Assembly: GCA_963576475.1 (NCBI GenBank) | Contig: OY754970.1 | Location: forward strand, 38,325,447-38,389,446 | Length of the DNA stretch: 64,000 nucleotides | DNA from: Molanna angustata | Taxonomy: Eukaryota > Arthropoda > Insecta > Trichoptera > Molannidae | Reading direction: 5' to 3' | Part shown: piece after piece, positions 21,166 to 33,188 of the stretch | Layout: each line of letters starts with the position of its first letter | How positions within the stretch are numbered: position 1 is the stretch's first letter | Translations under genes and position numbers: made by a program | The notes under the pieces: generated by a model | The model's input: only the letters and a program-made list of their open reading frames with translations | Told to the model about the DNA's origin: nothing | Databases searched by the model: none

Positions 21166-21334
21166 TTCTGATAGTCTTCAATACAATATATGCATTAATT
21201 GTCGGTCTGGACTATGTTTATTTAGGTGTTATCGATATATTAATATTTTAATTAGATACTTAAAACTAAAACAAATAAAATATAAATGGAACAAGGATTC
21301 ATCAAAGCAAATAGTTTCAATTTACCTAGATACT

Positions 21335-21980
21335 CGCCTACCTATCGGGGGACACTATGGGCCGGTATTACAGTGTCAGTTTAAGAGCTAAACTCAAGTT
21401 TTACAAAAATATAGCGTATTACAGTGTCCGTTTAGACCTAATCTTCCCTCAAATACGTCACTAAAACGACAAATATTTAACCTAACGTTTCTGGCAGATT
21501 AAGTACTTAACTGTGAGTCAACTGTCATTTGCTAGGCAACTCGTGTAGTTTCAGTTTCTATCACTAGAGGCGTTAGGCAACGTGTGTAGATTCAGTGTTG
21601 TATCACTAAAGGCGTTAGTTATATCGAAGGTGGCGCCACACAACAAAACAAACTGACAGCCGTATTGAAACGAACACGGGCATTTAAAAGCATTATTTTG
21701 GTGAAAAAAAATAATTTTACCATGTTGGATAATAAAACAATGGTATTTAAAGTCGTAGCGTCCCGTTTTGTATTTCGTTTTATTTGAGGTTATTTAAATT
21801 TGACAGATAATAACCAAATAAAAATGTGAAATATGTCTATAATTGAAGATTTAGTAACTGACATGTCATATTGCACTGTAATACGGAAATGGATTCAATC
21901 TCCCCTTAACATTAATCTTGAGTTTGGCAAACCCAATGAGTTGAGGGCCGACTGTAATATCCCGCCTATCTTAATTGTAT
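21335..21980. mobile_element. Candidate MITE with imperfect inverted ends
   Basis: GGGCCGGTATTACAGTGTC and AGCTAAACTCAAG near the left end mirror CTTGAGTTTGGCAAAC and GGGCCGACTGTAATATCCCG near the right end. A second nested pair (GTATTACAGTGTCCG, CACTGTAATACGG) lies inside. There is no open frame, and boundaries are approximate. A short ATAA tail follows at 22007. Confidence 0.5.
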
Positions 21981-23708
21981 TTTGTATGTAACTTAGTTTT
22001 TATTGAATAAATAAATAAATAATGAACGCTCGCAACGTATGGTAAACTAATTTAGTTTTAGTATTCTACAATTTTGTCACGCGATGGTGAGCTGACGAAC
22101 GTTCGACATGTTATGATGCTGGTCACTGCCAAACTAAACTAGCAAGCTATATTTTTTTCATGCAATGAAGCGATTTGCGAAACGACGGCGATTACGCGAA
22201 GCATGCGTTTTAAAACATCGTTACAATTTTAGCAGCATACGAATTATTACATAGCGCTCGTTATTTGTAATGTGTTCATAACAAGCTATATTTATCTGCT
22301 ATCGTTATTTTAAGCAATAGCAGCCATAGTAGTTATTTTTCTGCCTGTCTTAACTACTCTTAACTAGAATGGAACTTTTGATGGTCGGATATTTCTTTGC
22401 GTCGAACAAAGACTTTTGTTCATCAGAATTTCGAAACGTAAAAACTTAATAATAAGTACATATAAGTACTTTATTTATCTGTAATTTAAATACAACTTAC
22501 ATCTCGAAAATCGATAAAATATGCTCCTTCTTCTCTCTACATTATGTGTTCATAAGCTAAAAACATACGCGGGAAACGTATGATGGCCTATTTTGACGTT
22601 TGGACATTAATGAAGTTCTTTATATGCTTATTGCCTAAATAATGGTAAATATTATATTATTGAGAGCTAAAAGTGGGGGAACAAATACTGTACTTCATTG
22701 TAAATGCGTACTTAATAAAATACACTTGTGTCTCGCCGTGCGAAATTTAATCACTTATTTCTCTTTTTTTTTCGCGTGGGACGAAAACATATACCTCAGT
22801 AGGTGTTTTTTTCGTCGTGTTTGTACATTTAGGGACCGCACAACACTTATGCACTTTTGAATTGATTATAAATACACAAATTGTCCTAGAATACATATAT
22901 TACATATAGTAGTGATATGCAGTTTACAATATCGTGACGTCACCATCAGGGTCGGCAGGCGCCATGATACTTCAAGCGTTTTTTGGCTTAAATGTCAAAT
23001 TTGATTTTAAAATGGCGATTTTTGCTACTAAACCTTTATTTTATGTAGAAATGTATATATATTTGAAAACAGTGAATGCGTAAAAACATCGTGAGATAGT
23101 TTTTCAAAATTAGTCATCATGCCCATTATAAAAATATTCGACCAAGTTCATAATGTTTGTAATAAAACTTGTGAGATTTTTTTTTATAAATTTCTTACTC
23201 TTTAAATTATGCTCCCCCGATATCATGTAGTTAGTTAGTCTTTGAAGAAAGAATTCAACTTAAATTATACCTATATATAATAATGGGGACAATGTCAAAA
23301 CGAGTAGGTTGACATTGCCAACGCTAAACTCCTCACTTCCAAATCACCTCAAATAGTAAGTTTGTATGGAATATTTTCAGCATTTTCAGAAATGTTTTTT
23401 GTAAAATTATTTTTGATTTAAATATTTTATTATGAAAACTTGATAATCATTAAATGACATTTGATGAAAGTAATGAGTTTTTTTATCAATTATAAAATAA
23501 AAATTAAAATTTTAAGTTTTCTAATTTTGAAGTCACCTTGAAATATTTGACAGTTATAAAAGGTGAGAAGCACTATTAAGAAATCTAATCGGGTCTTAGC
23601 TAGTATTGGGTCTTACACAAATTTGCAAAATTTTGAAATAATCCAATGCGTACTTAACTCTATAATCGATAAATTACAATAAACACGCTGTACATACATA
23701 TAGTACAC
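21981..23708. other. AT-rich stretch, no gene recognised
   Basis: The frame at 22642-22860 has no recognisable domain. Sequence at 22930-22990 (CGTGACGTCACCATCAGGGT) resembles the ends of the direct repeats at 20.3 and 21.1 kb (GACGTCACCAT). Confidence 0.35.
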
Positions 23709-23876
<168 letters not shown>

Positions 23877-25720
23877 TTGTGATGAAACATTTAGAGTACA
23901 ATCTCAGCATGATACTAGATGATAATCTGCAATAAAAAAATGGCCTTCAACATTTCGAAATCATAACTCCCCTCTATATCCCCTTGGGTTAGCGAGGAGT
24001 AAAAATATTCTCAAAATTATACCCTAATAACTTAGGGAATTATTACCTAATTAATAGTTCCCTAGCTATTGTTATGAAGATTAATAAATTAATGTTTTTG
24101 CTTGGGTTCATTGGAATAGATTGTCCAATGGTAACAAACCTGTTTTGTACAGAACTGATATAAACCCACATTTACAGTGAATAAAAATAAATATTTTGAA
24201 ATAAAATAAGACCGATTCAAGTATTGCGGGCGTGATATTATCTAGTTGTATGTATGTACATAGGTATAATAAGAAACATACTTTCTCAGATAGGTGTGAG
24301 AAATGGCGCCAATCATTCCATGGAAAGGAGATAGATAAAAGTTAGCATTATCCTCACCATGTAAAACATTGCAACATAACGTTGGGGCTACCAGCTACCA
24401 GGGGAGAATGACACTTGCGGAGATAAACAAACACCACACCGCGGTGAGTGGGACATTTGCTAGGCAAGGGGGGAAGTGTTACCAAAAATATTACTCAAGT
24501 CTCCGCAACAATATACATAATACGTTATGTTCTCCTGTGATGTGAACTACCCAAAAGTAGATATATGTACCACATTTCATATACAACGTAACGTAAGTGT
24601 AAGAACATCTTATATAGATGAATTTATGTATTAAATAAATGTATTTTGTCTATTTTGTCACAGATAATACTAATATTTTTGAATCTATTTTGTTTTTGAT
24701 TATATAATTTATTAAGTACTTAAAATAAATGCCAAATCTAAACAGAAATGGAAAAAGTATAAAAACATTTTTAACAGGGGTGTACTTGTTAGTCTATTAA
24801 TAACGGAATTTGAAAATAAAATATTCAATTAAAATTCTAGTGACTTAAGATAAACAAACATGATATTGAATTTAATTTATGACGTAGAAAACCTAACTTA
24901 AAAGTGAATATTTATGCATTTTTAGTTTTATAATAGTGCAAGAAAGTACTTTTTAATTAAATATATAAAAAATATTTTCATTGCATGAATGAATGAATGA
25001 ATAAATTAATGAAAGAAAACTTAAAAAAAAAATAAGATGAAAAAATATGAGTAATAGAAATAAATAAATAAACAAATAAATAAATTAATTAATAAATACA
25101 TAAATAAATAAATTCACATTTCATAGGTTACTTTACATAATTTTAATTCAAACTAGATCAATTTGAAATGTCAAGTTATAATTTGCCTGAAATGAGTCTG
25201 AAATAATATACCTATGTAAAAAAAAAGAGTTTTGAAAGTATGTATTTACGTATATAGCATTATCATAACATTTGAAACAAACAATGCATATGTGTGCGGA
25301 TCAGCTCAGTATGTGCGAAAACGAGCATTTTATTTATGGGAAGAATTCTCCAAACGGTTATATTCATATTTCCCTTAACCAGGTGCTGTCTGTCACACAC
25401 CAACACACACACACTCGAGGAATGGAGTGGCAGGTGTGCTCTGATACTCCTGGGAAACCTTTTAAACAACGGAAAAGCACTTCCCGACTAAAGCGATACA
25501 CGCATTTCAGGATATAGTTCAACATACTATTGATGGCTGTAGTTGTCGTAAAAGAATATTTCAGAAAAAAAATGTCTATATACCTTGGGGAGTTTTCGAT
25601 TTATCTGGATATTCACAATGATATTAAACTATTAAAAAATTATTGAACTTTTTTAAAGACATCACATATTATAATAATATTTTTTGAGGTCATACTTCAG
25701 CATTATATGTACATTGCATT
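23877..25720. other. AT-rich stretch with tetranucleotide runs
   Basis: 24096-24140 (TTGGAATAGATTGTCCAATG, GTAACAAACCT) resembles 11278-11322. GAAT and AAAT runs occur at 24985-25110. A GC-richer patch at 24385-24500 contains CACACCGCGGTGAGTG and is not assigned. The overlapping frames at 25263-25517 are unrecognised. Confidence 0.35.
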
Positions 25721-25919
25721 GTTTCTCAAGCAACTACCAGGTACTGCATAATATTATGTCAAATATTAATTTAACATGCATCCAATAACAATTTACTGCA
25801 TTTTGGAGACTTATAATATTTATCGTCACACAAACCTAGATTGAAAACACAATAAAAATTGTGTGACCATAGGGAATCGAACCCGAGATATCTAATCACG
25901 AAGAGCCACGAAGGCCGAA
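25721..25919 (-). mobile_element. SINE-B, decayed
   Basis: Minus strand: TCGGCCTTCGTGGCTCTTCG at the head, CGGGTTCGATTCCCTA as B box, AATTGTGTTTTCAATCTAGG in the body, CCTGGTAGTTGCTTGAGAAA at the 3' end. Confidence 0.8.
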
Positions 25920-26182
25920 TTTATTGTAAGATATATGAAAATCAACAAAAAGGTTTGGACACGTACAAACATGAAGAAAAAGAATATAAAATCGACAGTA
26001 GAAGAACGGAAGGTACAAACTGACCACAGACATGGAACTCTGAAAGTTAGAAACGAAGTCATAATACATAATTTGTCTGTGCAAAACTAATTATTAGTTA
26101 AAACTGACTATTTTTTATACAATGGTCAATTTGCTCACTACAATTTCATCTAGCAAAACATTTGAAATTATTCTTATATTAC

Positions 26183-26758
26183 GTCCGATTCTATAACTTT
26201 TTAAGAACGTTCCGGCTAAAATAGGTGCGTTCTGTCACTTAGTCCAAGTTGATATTCTATAACGCTGAAATAGGAGCGTTCTTACTCCATGTAAGTCACG
26301 AATTAGTCCAATTCCCTATTCTATAACCACATTTTAGTCGAATCAACTGTCAAAACGTTCTAATTATAGTTCACACCTTATTTATAGCGTACTAGTTATT
26401 TTTACATCTGGGATATTTTAGTTGAGTTGAAGACATCAGTTGCATACGAAAAAAATGGATAATTTACAGGTGTTGCGTTATGTTGAAAATACAAATCAAT
26501 GAATATTAGTGCAGATCAATTGAAATATTAGTTAGGCGACATAACATTAATAAATATGGCCGAATAGTGCGCATTACGCATGCGTGTTCTGCGCCATAGA
26601 CCGATTTCAAATTATTATCTACGGTGCACTAAGGATTTGTTTTAGGAACGACGCGACGTCAGGTACAGAATACGAAATTAGGTTCAAATGACCTCAATTC
26701 TAAAATTTTAGTACGTTCCTATTTAGGTTCAAAAAGTTGGACGTATTGTGAAAAAACT
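26183..26758. mobile_element. Candidate MITE with imperfect inverted ends
   Basis: The left end CGTCCGATTCTATAACTTTT, AAGAACGTTCCGGCTAAAAT mirrors the right end (TTTAGTACGTTCCTATTTAG, AAAAAGTTGGACG). Related text repeats inside the left part (TTCTATAAC occurs three times). There is no long frame. It could be a PIF/Harbinger-type derivative, but I cannot show the target duplication. Confidence 0.5.
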
Positions 26759-26906
26759 GCGTTTTAAAAAAATGTTTAAAAAATGTAAAAAAAAATAATG
26801 AAGTTCTTTAAACCCATTCGGGTATTGTCAATCATTGAACAAGTAAATATGCGCATTTCAACAACCCTTCCGTTTTGAATAATTTCATTTTTTTTTATTT
26901 TATCAT

Positions 26907-27640
26907 ACCATCACCACATTTCCCTATTTGGGGTAGGCAGAGAGAACCGACGGCAGACTCCTCTCTCTTGACATAAACTTCTCGCTTTATTTACGTCTAT
27001 GCATCGTATCATACATGCTCTTCGTCTCCATTTCTCAAAATATCAGTAATGTGATTGTGCGAATTTTTCTTTGCTTTTTTTGTCACAATGTCATCACTCA
27101 TTATTTCTATGTGGCCAAACCACATTAGGGCATTTATTTTTATCTTATTTACGATATCTCCTTCAATCATAAATTTTCGTCTTATATTCACATTTCTTAT
27201 TATTTCATACATCGCTTTAGCACACATTTGTCTGAGTGACCTCATTTCAACTTAATTCTACTTTCATGCGTCTTCTGTCATGTCTATGTCTCACTATCAT
27301 ACATAAGAGTTGGTACGACGATACCTTTGTTTACCACGAGATTTGCTTGCCTCGAAATAATTGGGTTAGCCATTACAGATCTTATTACATAATTTACTCT
27401 ATTACTGGCCGTTACTCTCCATTCAATACCTTTTTTTCAATATTTAATCACGCTGTATAAATATATTTTGTTTGAATTATTTCTCAATTTCCTCTTCGTT
27501 TGCCAGATTGACTAATAACATAAATGCATTAACACGTTCCATTTCAACTGTGATTTTCTTAACTCGATATCCTATTTTCCTCATTGTGTTCCCAACACGA
27601 TAGTATTTTTATTTCGTTTGTAACTTCACCTGTTCCCTTC
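26907..27640 (-). mobile_element. RTE-type LINE, longer 3' fragment, decayed
   Basis: On the minus strand it encodes, in broken frames, RVTASNRVNYVIRSVMANP, then IISRQANLVVNKGIVVPTLM, YDSET-stop, then MRSLRQMCAKAMYEIIRN, INALMWFGHIEIMSDD and HITDILRNGD. It ends in the shared RTE 3' terminus (CTACCCCAAATAGGGAAATG). This covers more of the ORF than the other copies. A stretch between TKKA and HNHI is deleted, and stops are present. Confidence 0.8.
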
Positions 27641-28096
27641 TGCCATCGCGTTTGTTGGAAGATTGATTGTCCTTCACCAGCAACTCCATCTTTCAACTTC
27701 CTCTCCTCCACCATTTCCATGTTTTATCTGCCGCATCCTGCTGCTTGTACCCAACCTAAACACATGTGTTGTATGGTTTGTTTCCATTTTTTTTTTGGAA
27801 AACGAAGATTGATGCCGCTATAAATGCAGGTGGATGGAAAAATTGCAGTCGGAATATTGCTTTTGGGAATATAAGTTACATATTGCAGCTTTTGAAATAC
27901 TTAAACGTATAAGAGTTGTTGCTTATTTATTGTTTTATTTATTTGTTCGAAGTAATACAGTTATAAAATAAAATCTTTCATACAAAAAAAACTGACTTCA
28001 AAGATCGGTTGACGAGGTAAATAATTATTATTTCGGTCATCCGCAGTACAGATTGCAGATGTGTTTGTAAGTTTAAGATGATATACTCATTAAGGT
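27641..28096. other. Unassigned; may include more 5' RTE sequence
   Basis: The minus strand up to about 27810 has no stop-free RTE landmark that I can place. From 27840 it is AT-rich. Confidence 0.3.
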
Positions 28097-28642
28097 AGAG
28101 TTAGACGCTATTGCAAAATGGCCATATACATGGTAGTTTCTATGGTCATAGTGTATGACTAAGGATATGGCACGACTTCAGTCAAAACCAAAGTCATAGC
28201 TATAGATTTTCATATAATATACTAGACGTCGCAATTAGCAAATTTTGTATGAATCGAAGTGACGATTTTTTCCGCGGGACTTTTGACAACAAAGTGGGCA
28301 GAAATCATCGTTTTTTTATAGAGAAAACGACTAATGTGAATTGTTTTCAGATTTATTTGTCGAAAAAAAAAACACTTTGTTCACTAAGATTTAGAGAACA
28401 GTTATCTAGGAAGTGTTGAAATGTATGAAAAACTGCAATATGTTGCCAACCAAGAAATCAAACACGCGATATACCATGACTCCATATTTATCAAGTATAT
28501 TATATGGAAATTTTTGGTCGTAGATCATCATAGCGATTTCTGACATTTTCTATGCTAGTATGAATTCCATGGATTTTTCTCTAGGGCATATTGCAAAGTC
28601 TATGTCGTACAAATATATGATTGTTTGCCATAGCGTCTGAGT
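28097..28642. mobile_element. Candidate MITE, about 545 bp
   Basis: The left end TTAGACGCTATTGCAAAATG mirrors the right end (TTTGCCATAGCGTCTGAGTG). Subterminal segments also pair (TGCAAAATGGCC against GGGCATATTGCA). There is no open frame. Boundaries and target duplication are not resolved. Confidence 0.5.
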
Positions 28643-29142
28643 GTATGTACGTTTAGATCTTGACAAAATTCAAATGCAACCACTCATGAGATACCTCCTT
28701 TTTAATGAAAAAAGAATAATTAAAATCGGAAAACGTAGTAAAGAAATATTTATTTATTTATTTAATATACAGAGACACCAACAGAACACTGAACAACACA
28801 AACAAAAAAAAACATGAAACAAAAAATAGAATCTCCAGTGCTCCAATAACAGGTATCTCCCGCATGGCTATTGTGCATAGTTAGGTATGTACAATCAACG
28901 TCTCCTGACCATTCATATTATAAAAAAGACATTACTTTGCACAGTTAAAAGAAAAGTTTAAAATACACATATACATATATGTAGGAAAACAGAAAGAAAA
29001 CAAATGTTGAACTAATAAAATAAAACATAAAAAAAGAAGGAACAATTGAACCGAGACAAAAAAAAAACAAATAGATTTTACCCAGCATATTTTAAAGGAT
29101 AAAAATAAGCAATTTATCATAGATCAATTTCTATGAAATATG
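28643..29142. other. AT-rich; possible LINE UTR on the minus strand
   Basis: TTTATTTATTTATTT at 28749 followed by A-rich text would be an ATAA tail read on the minus strand. No coding landmark supports this further. Confidence 0.3.
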
Positions 29143-29290
29143 AACGTCATTGTCATTACATTAAATTGTCACAACGATTCAGACGCAACGTCTGAATCTA
29201 CCAATACAATGACACTCCGACACGGCAGAATGTCACTGTATTGGCAGGTGCATACGCGAGTGCAATGTAACGACAGTCAATAAATAACGT
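29143..29290. mobile_element. Small foldback element with two internal palindromes
   Basis: The ends AACGTCATTGTCATTACATT and AATGTAACGACAGTC-AATAACGT are imperfect inversions. Inside lie GATTCAGACG-CAA-CGTCTGAATC (29176-29198) and the pair CCAATACAATGACA / TGTCACTGTATTGG (29201-29244). It could fold into a compound hairpin. The class is unknown. Confidence 0.55.
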
Positions 29291-29626
29291 CGCGGACAAA
29301 ATCGCGAACTCGGCAACATGCCCGTCTAACTAGAATATTTTTGTAAGACTTATAAGTTAATATGTTGTCGAATTTGCTGGTTTATATGTCGTACTATACA
29401 CGTGTTAGTATTTTTTTATTTTTAAAACTATAAAAACTAAATAAGAACAAAACATACAATCAAGATACCAAATTATCCTAATACAAAATACAAAAATATT
29501 GCTGAATATACATAAATATTGCTGAATATACATAAAAAAAATAATGTGATAACTTTCCCCTTTTTTGAAGTTGCCTAAAAATAATGATTAACAATGTTTC
29601 AAAGTCAAGGAACTTATGTAAGCATC

Positions 29627-29786
29627 TTTCTTTCTTTTTCGTGTCCGGCTAAGCTCTACCATTCCAATAAGCAGCGACTGACATCGCGTTGTCATTTGTC
29701 ATAATCAGATCCCCAGGACTACAGATCACTCCCATCACTGGACACATCAGCAAGTGGCTGTCATCCTGGGTATGAGTTTAGTATGG
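29627..29786 (-). mobile_element. 5'-truncated LINE with target-site duplication
   Basis: The minus strand reads QDDSHLLMCPVMGVICSPGD, then LIMTNDNAMSVAAYWNGRA-stop and an AAAG-rich tail. This is the same C-terminus as the LINE at 5314-5497. ATGTAAGCATC is duplicated on both sides (29616-29626 and 29787-29797). Confidence 0.8.
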
Positions 29787-29797
29787 ATGTAAGCATC

Positions 29798-30295
29798 AAT
29801 ACTAAACTTATGTTTAATATGCACTGGCGACATGAAGAGATGTAAGTAAAAGTTTAGACTAAATAATTCATTAGAATCAATGGACTGTATTATATATTTT
29901 TAACCGACATCAAAAAAGTGGGTTATATTTAAATTTATTTATTAACAACGTATGATTCTGTACATTGCAATTACGTATAAGATAAATTTTTACAATCGTT
30001 AAAATACTCAAATTAATAAATTCAGTAAAAATATAATTTATTTGTATATGTCACAAGTATTGGCAAAAAGAAAAGGAAAACCTATTTTGTTTGAAACTGC
30101 AATATTTTTACATTTTTATTTCAATTGTAATACAGTATTTTCATTAGAAACATATTTAAGACTTTGGAATATTTTTTAGTAAAAAGGTTAAATTGTTATG
30201 GGACGGTCTTTAAACAAATATTCAACAACGATCTATCTGTGAAAGTTGTATGTCTGGAAAATGTTTGTATAAACTTGCATATAATAGTTTAATAA
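29798..30295. other. AT-rich stretch, nothing recognised
   Basis: No supported feature up to the LINE's truncated 5' end. Confidence 0.4.
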
Positions 30296-31657
30296 ACTTG
30301 CTTTAGCGAGGGCTCCTTACCAAATATATGGAAAACAGCACTCATTACCCCTATCCACAAAAACGGCGATGTTAATAATATTGAAAACTATAGACCGATT
30401 TCTAAGCTGACATTATTCAGTAAGATATTAGAAAAAATTGTTGTAGACCAAATTAACCCAATTATTAGGACTGCAATCTCCGAAAAGCAACATGGATTTC
30501 TTTGTAAAAGATCAGTTGAAACAAATATTTTAGAATTCTCTCAGGTCGCAATATCAGCTCTACATGAGAATTACCAACTTGACGCGATATACATGGATTT
30601 CGCTAAAGCCTTTGACAAGATTAACCACGACATTTTGTTATTAAAAATGTGGAACTTCGGCATACGCGGTAATCTATATAGATGGCTTGAATCTTATGTT
30701 AAGAATCGATCTCAAGCAGTTGCTGTGAGAGGGTTTACATCATGCTTTAGACCTACACCATCCGGAGTTCCTCAAGGATCTCATCTTGGACCTTTGCTCT
30801 TTCTTATATATATAAATGACATATCCACTTGTATTAAAAATTCCGAAATAATTCTATTTGCTGACGACACCAAATTATTTAAAACTATTCGATCAACTCA
30901 AGACTGCCTACAACTACAAAATGACATTGACAATCTCACCGAATATTGCAAAAAAAACCATCTTTACCTTAACACCGGAAAATGTTTCATTGTAACATTT
31001 AAAAGAATAAAAACTCCCATCGAATTCATTTACAAAATCAACGACTCCAGTCTCTCCCGTAAATCCGAGGCAAAAGACCTGGGAGTAATTGTGGACGATA
31101 AGCTTAACTTTATTTCCCACATTAATAATGTTATTAGTAGAAGCTACAAGGGTTTAGGCTTTGTCCTAAGGGTGACCAAACCATTTAAGAATATTGACTG
31201 TCTAAAAATTTTATTTAACGCATATGTTCGAAGTCACGTGGAATTCGCAACCACTGTATGGAATCCTCATTATAAGTTGCACATAAATAACATAGAAAGA
31301 ATCCAAAAAAAATTCATCAAACACCTCGATTTTAGAACTAGGCGATTTGGTATCAGTTATGAGGAATCTTTAAAACATCACCAAATGTTACCACTTAACA
31401 AAAGAAGGGGTATAACTGATATATGTTTCCTATATAAATTACTTAACAACCAAATAGATAGTCTGTATCTCTTAGGACAAATCCCATTCAACTGCCCCGC
31501 CAGACAAAACCGCCAGAACCTCCTCTTTTACACTAAATACTCAAGAACAAACTATGCAAACAACACTTTTATTAACCGCAGCTGCAATATGTACAATAAC
31601 CTTAATCATAAGCCAGATATTTTTAACAATAGCCTACATTCATTAAAAAACAACTAA
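30296..31657 (+). CDS. Reverse transcriptase, 5'-partial, uninterrupted frame
   Basis: This is the RNA-dependent DNA polymerase of a non-LTR retrotransposon, which copies element RNA at a nicked chromosomal site. The frame is open from 30296; the first Met is at 30593 and gives 354 residues, but RT homology starts before it. Upstream residues include WKTALITPIHKNGD, ENYRPISKL and EKQHGFLCKRSVETNIL (fingers). After the Met come motif A (YMDFAKAFD), motif B (SGVPQGSHLG, residues about 57-66) and motif C with the catalytic aspartates (FADD, residues 89-92). Thumb and C-terminal sequence run to a TAA-type stop after SLKNN. No stop or frameshift occurs in 1.36 kb, so the insertion is fairly recent. 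The endonuclease is absent. It is not a host gene. Confidence 0.9.
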   Translation, partial: TCFSEGSLPNIWKTALITPIHKNGDVNNIENYRPISKLTLFSKILEKIVVDQINPIIRTAISEKQHGFLCKRSVETNILEFSQVAISALHENYQLDAIYMDFAKAFDKINHDILLLKMWNFGIRGNLYRWLESYVKNRSQAVAVRGFTSCFRPTPSGVPQGSHLGPLLFLIYINDISTCIKNSEIILFADDTKLFKTIRSTQDCLQLQNDIDNLTEYCKKNHLYLNTGKCFIVTFKRIKTPIEFIYKINDSSLSRKSEAKDLGVIVDDKLNFISHINNVISRSYKGLGFVLRVTKPFKNIDCLKILFNAYVRSHVEFATTVWNPHYKLHINNIERIQKKFIKHLDFRTRRFGISYEESLKHHQMLPLNKRRGITDICFLYKLLNNQIDSLYLLGQIPFNCPARQNRQNLLFYTKYSRTNYANNTFINRSCNMYNNLNHKPDIFNNSLHSLKNN

Positions 31658-31985
31658 CATCAATATTATAATGAATACTTTATGTACCAAATTGTACAAT
31701 TTTTGGTATGTCCAATACTGTATTAATATGACAACTCACCCTTTCCTCCTCTCCTACCTTTCTTCATGTCCCACCCTCGCTTCATAAAATACACACACAC
31801 ACATACACACACATCACAATTGTACACTTACACCACACTTTTGTCTTTGACTTTGTACTGAATTGTCTTTATTATGTATATTAATCTGTGGAACAATGTA
31901 ATTGGCTTACTTTCCTGATTGTTATTTTTTTATTAATGTAAAACATGTAACAGCTGTTTTGTTTCCCAAAATAAAATAAATAAAT
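30296..31985 (+). mobile_element. 5'-truncated jockey-superfamily LINE (CR1-like)
   Basis: It consists of an open reverse-transcriptase frame (30296-31657), a 3' UTR of about 300 bp with a CA-rich patch (31789-31815), and a tail of AAAATAAATAAATAAATA. The apurinic endonuclease domain and ORF1 are missing, so the copy cannot move by itself. The SGVPQGSHLGPLLF motif fits the CR1/Rex/L2 side of the superfamily better than jockey proper. No clear target duplication was found. It is the best preserved element in the window. Confidence 0.9.
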
Positions 31986-32700
31986 AAATAAATATAATAA
32001 TTCATATGATATCCAAGTCTAGTCTAGTCTAGTCTAGGAAAGGTGTGGATTCTCATATAACGGTCTGAGCTCATTGTGTACAGTGACATGTCGTCTTTGG
32101 GGGGTACGGAAGAAAGGAGCAATAATACAATTATGTTGTAGTCTGGAGACTTTCCTCAAAAGACACAATCTTGCTGAAGCCGTCGTATGACAGGAGATAC
32201 ATACATATACCTTGCATTAAGTTTAATTCATCAAAACTATTTGCTGTGAGAAATGCATTATTGGATGAATTAAACCTGAATTTAAAAATATAAATTTTGT
32301 CAAGATTATTGCAGATCGTAGAAATGAATATAGCCGGGGATACGAATGCCAACAAATTGAAGAAGTAGCTTGCATGCCAAAAAATGGTATGTGTCAGTAA
32401 CTGGCACAGTGAGGATGTATTTCATACAACTGCTTCGTGGCATGCCTGTATAGTCAAACGGAGCATGCGTTTTGCGACCCCCACCACCAAAAAATGAAAT
32501 GTGTGCAATCAACTTGCATGCCAGTTACAGGCATGTGGTTTAACATATGCACGTGCAAATAGCTGGTATGCTATTGTGCAAGGTAAAGGAAAACCTCATT
32601 TTCAGGAATGTCGTGTTAAGTTTTAAAAAAGCTATGTACTCTCATAAAACAATGATTGTGTAGGTACTAATTACAAAATATAATTCGAAAGAGTTGATAA
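31986..32700. other. Unassigned, with a short TCTAG repeat
   Basis: AGTCTAGTCTAGTCTAGTCT lies at 32015-32036. At 32360-32580 the texts GCTTGCATGCCA and ACTTGCATGCCAGTTACAGG recur in direct and inverted form, suggesting a small unclassified repeat. The frames at 32131-32512 are unrecognised. Confidence 0.35.
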
Positions 32701-32945
32701 TATTTTTAATTGCTATTAGGCACCGGCTTAGAATAGTGCTTCGACTCTTTTATATTGTTTTCGAGAGTCCCGTAAGAGCACGGTAATCGAAAACAGAACA
32801 GGCAACAGTAACATCTCACATAGTTCAGCAACGAGGTTCACCATTCGAAATAAAGTGCCTCTTCAGGTGAGACTAGACTGGTGTGTGTTATACACGCATC
32901 CGCACACCTGTTGCTGGTTACCACACATTGTGGGATGTGACGATG
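32701..32945 (+). mobile_element. DR-D dispersed repeat, longest copy
   Basis: Starts near GCACCGGCTTAGAATAGTGC, continues CATCTCACATAGTTCAGCAA, GAGACTAGACTGGTGTGTG, CGCACACCTGTTGCTGGTTA and ends CACATTGTGGGATGTGACG. Confidence 0.7.
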
Positions 32946-33119
32946 TTTTCATAGAAAAAATATTATTGCTTCTCGATGTCATTATTAGTAAAAAAGTTCT
33001 TAAAGACACAAAATCCGAAAAATAATTAAACCGAAATATAACACTTTTATTTAGATTGTCAAAAAATGCTTGCACCACCGAAGAAATGGGTTACTAAAAG
33101 ACGCGAACGAAAAATATAA

Positions 33120-33188
33120 ACTATTATGGACATGAATTCTCTTTGTCTGCCCCAAATAGGGAAATGACATGTTTGATTAATGTATACA
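33120..33188 (+). mobile_element. Short RTE 3' end remnant
   Basis: ATTCTCTTTGTCTGCCCCAA, ATAGGGAAATGACATG resembles the shared RTE terminus (TCTCTCTGCCTACCCCAAAT, AGGGAAATGGCGTG). No coding part remains. Confidence 0.45.
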
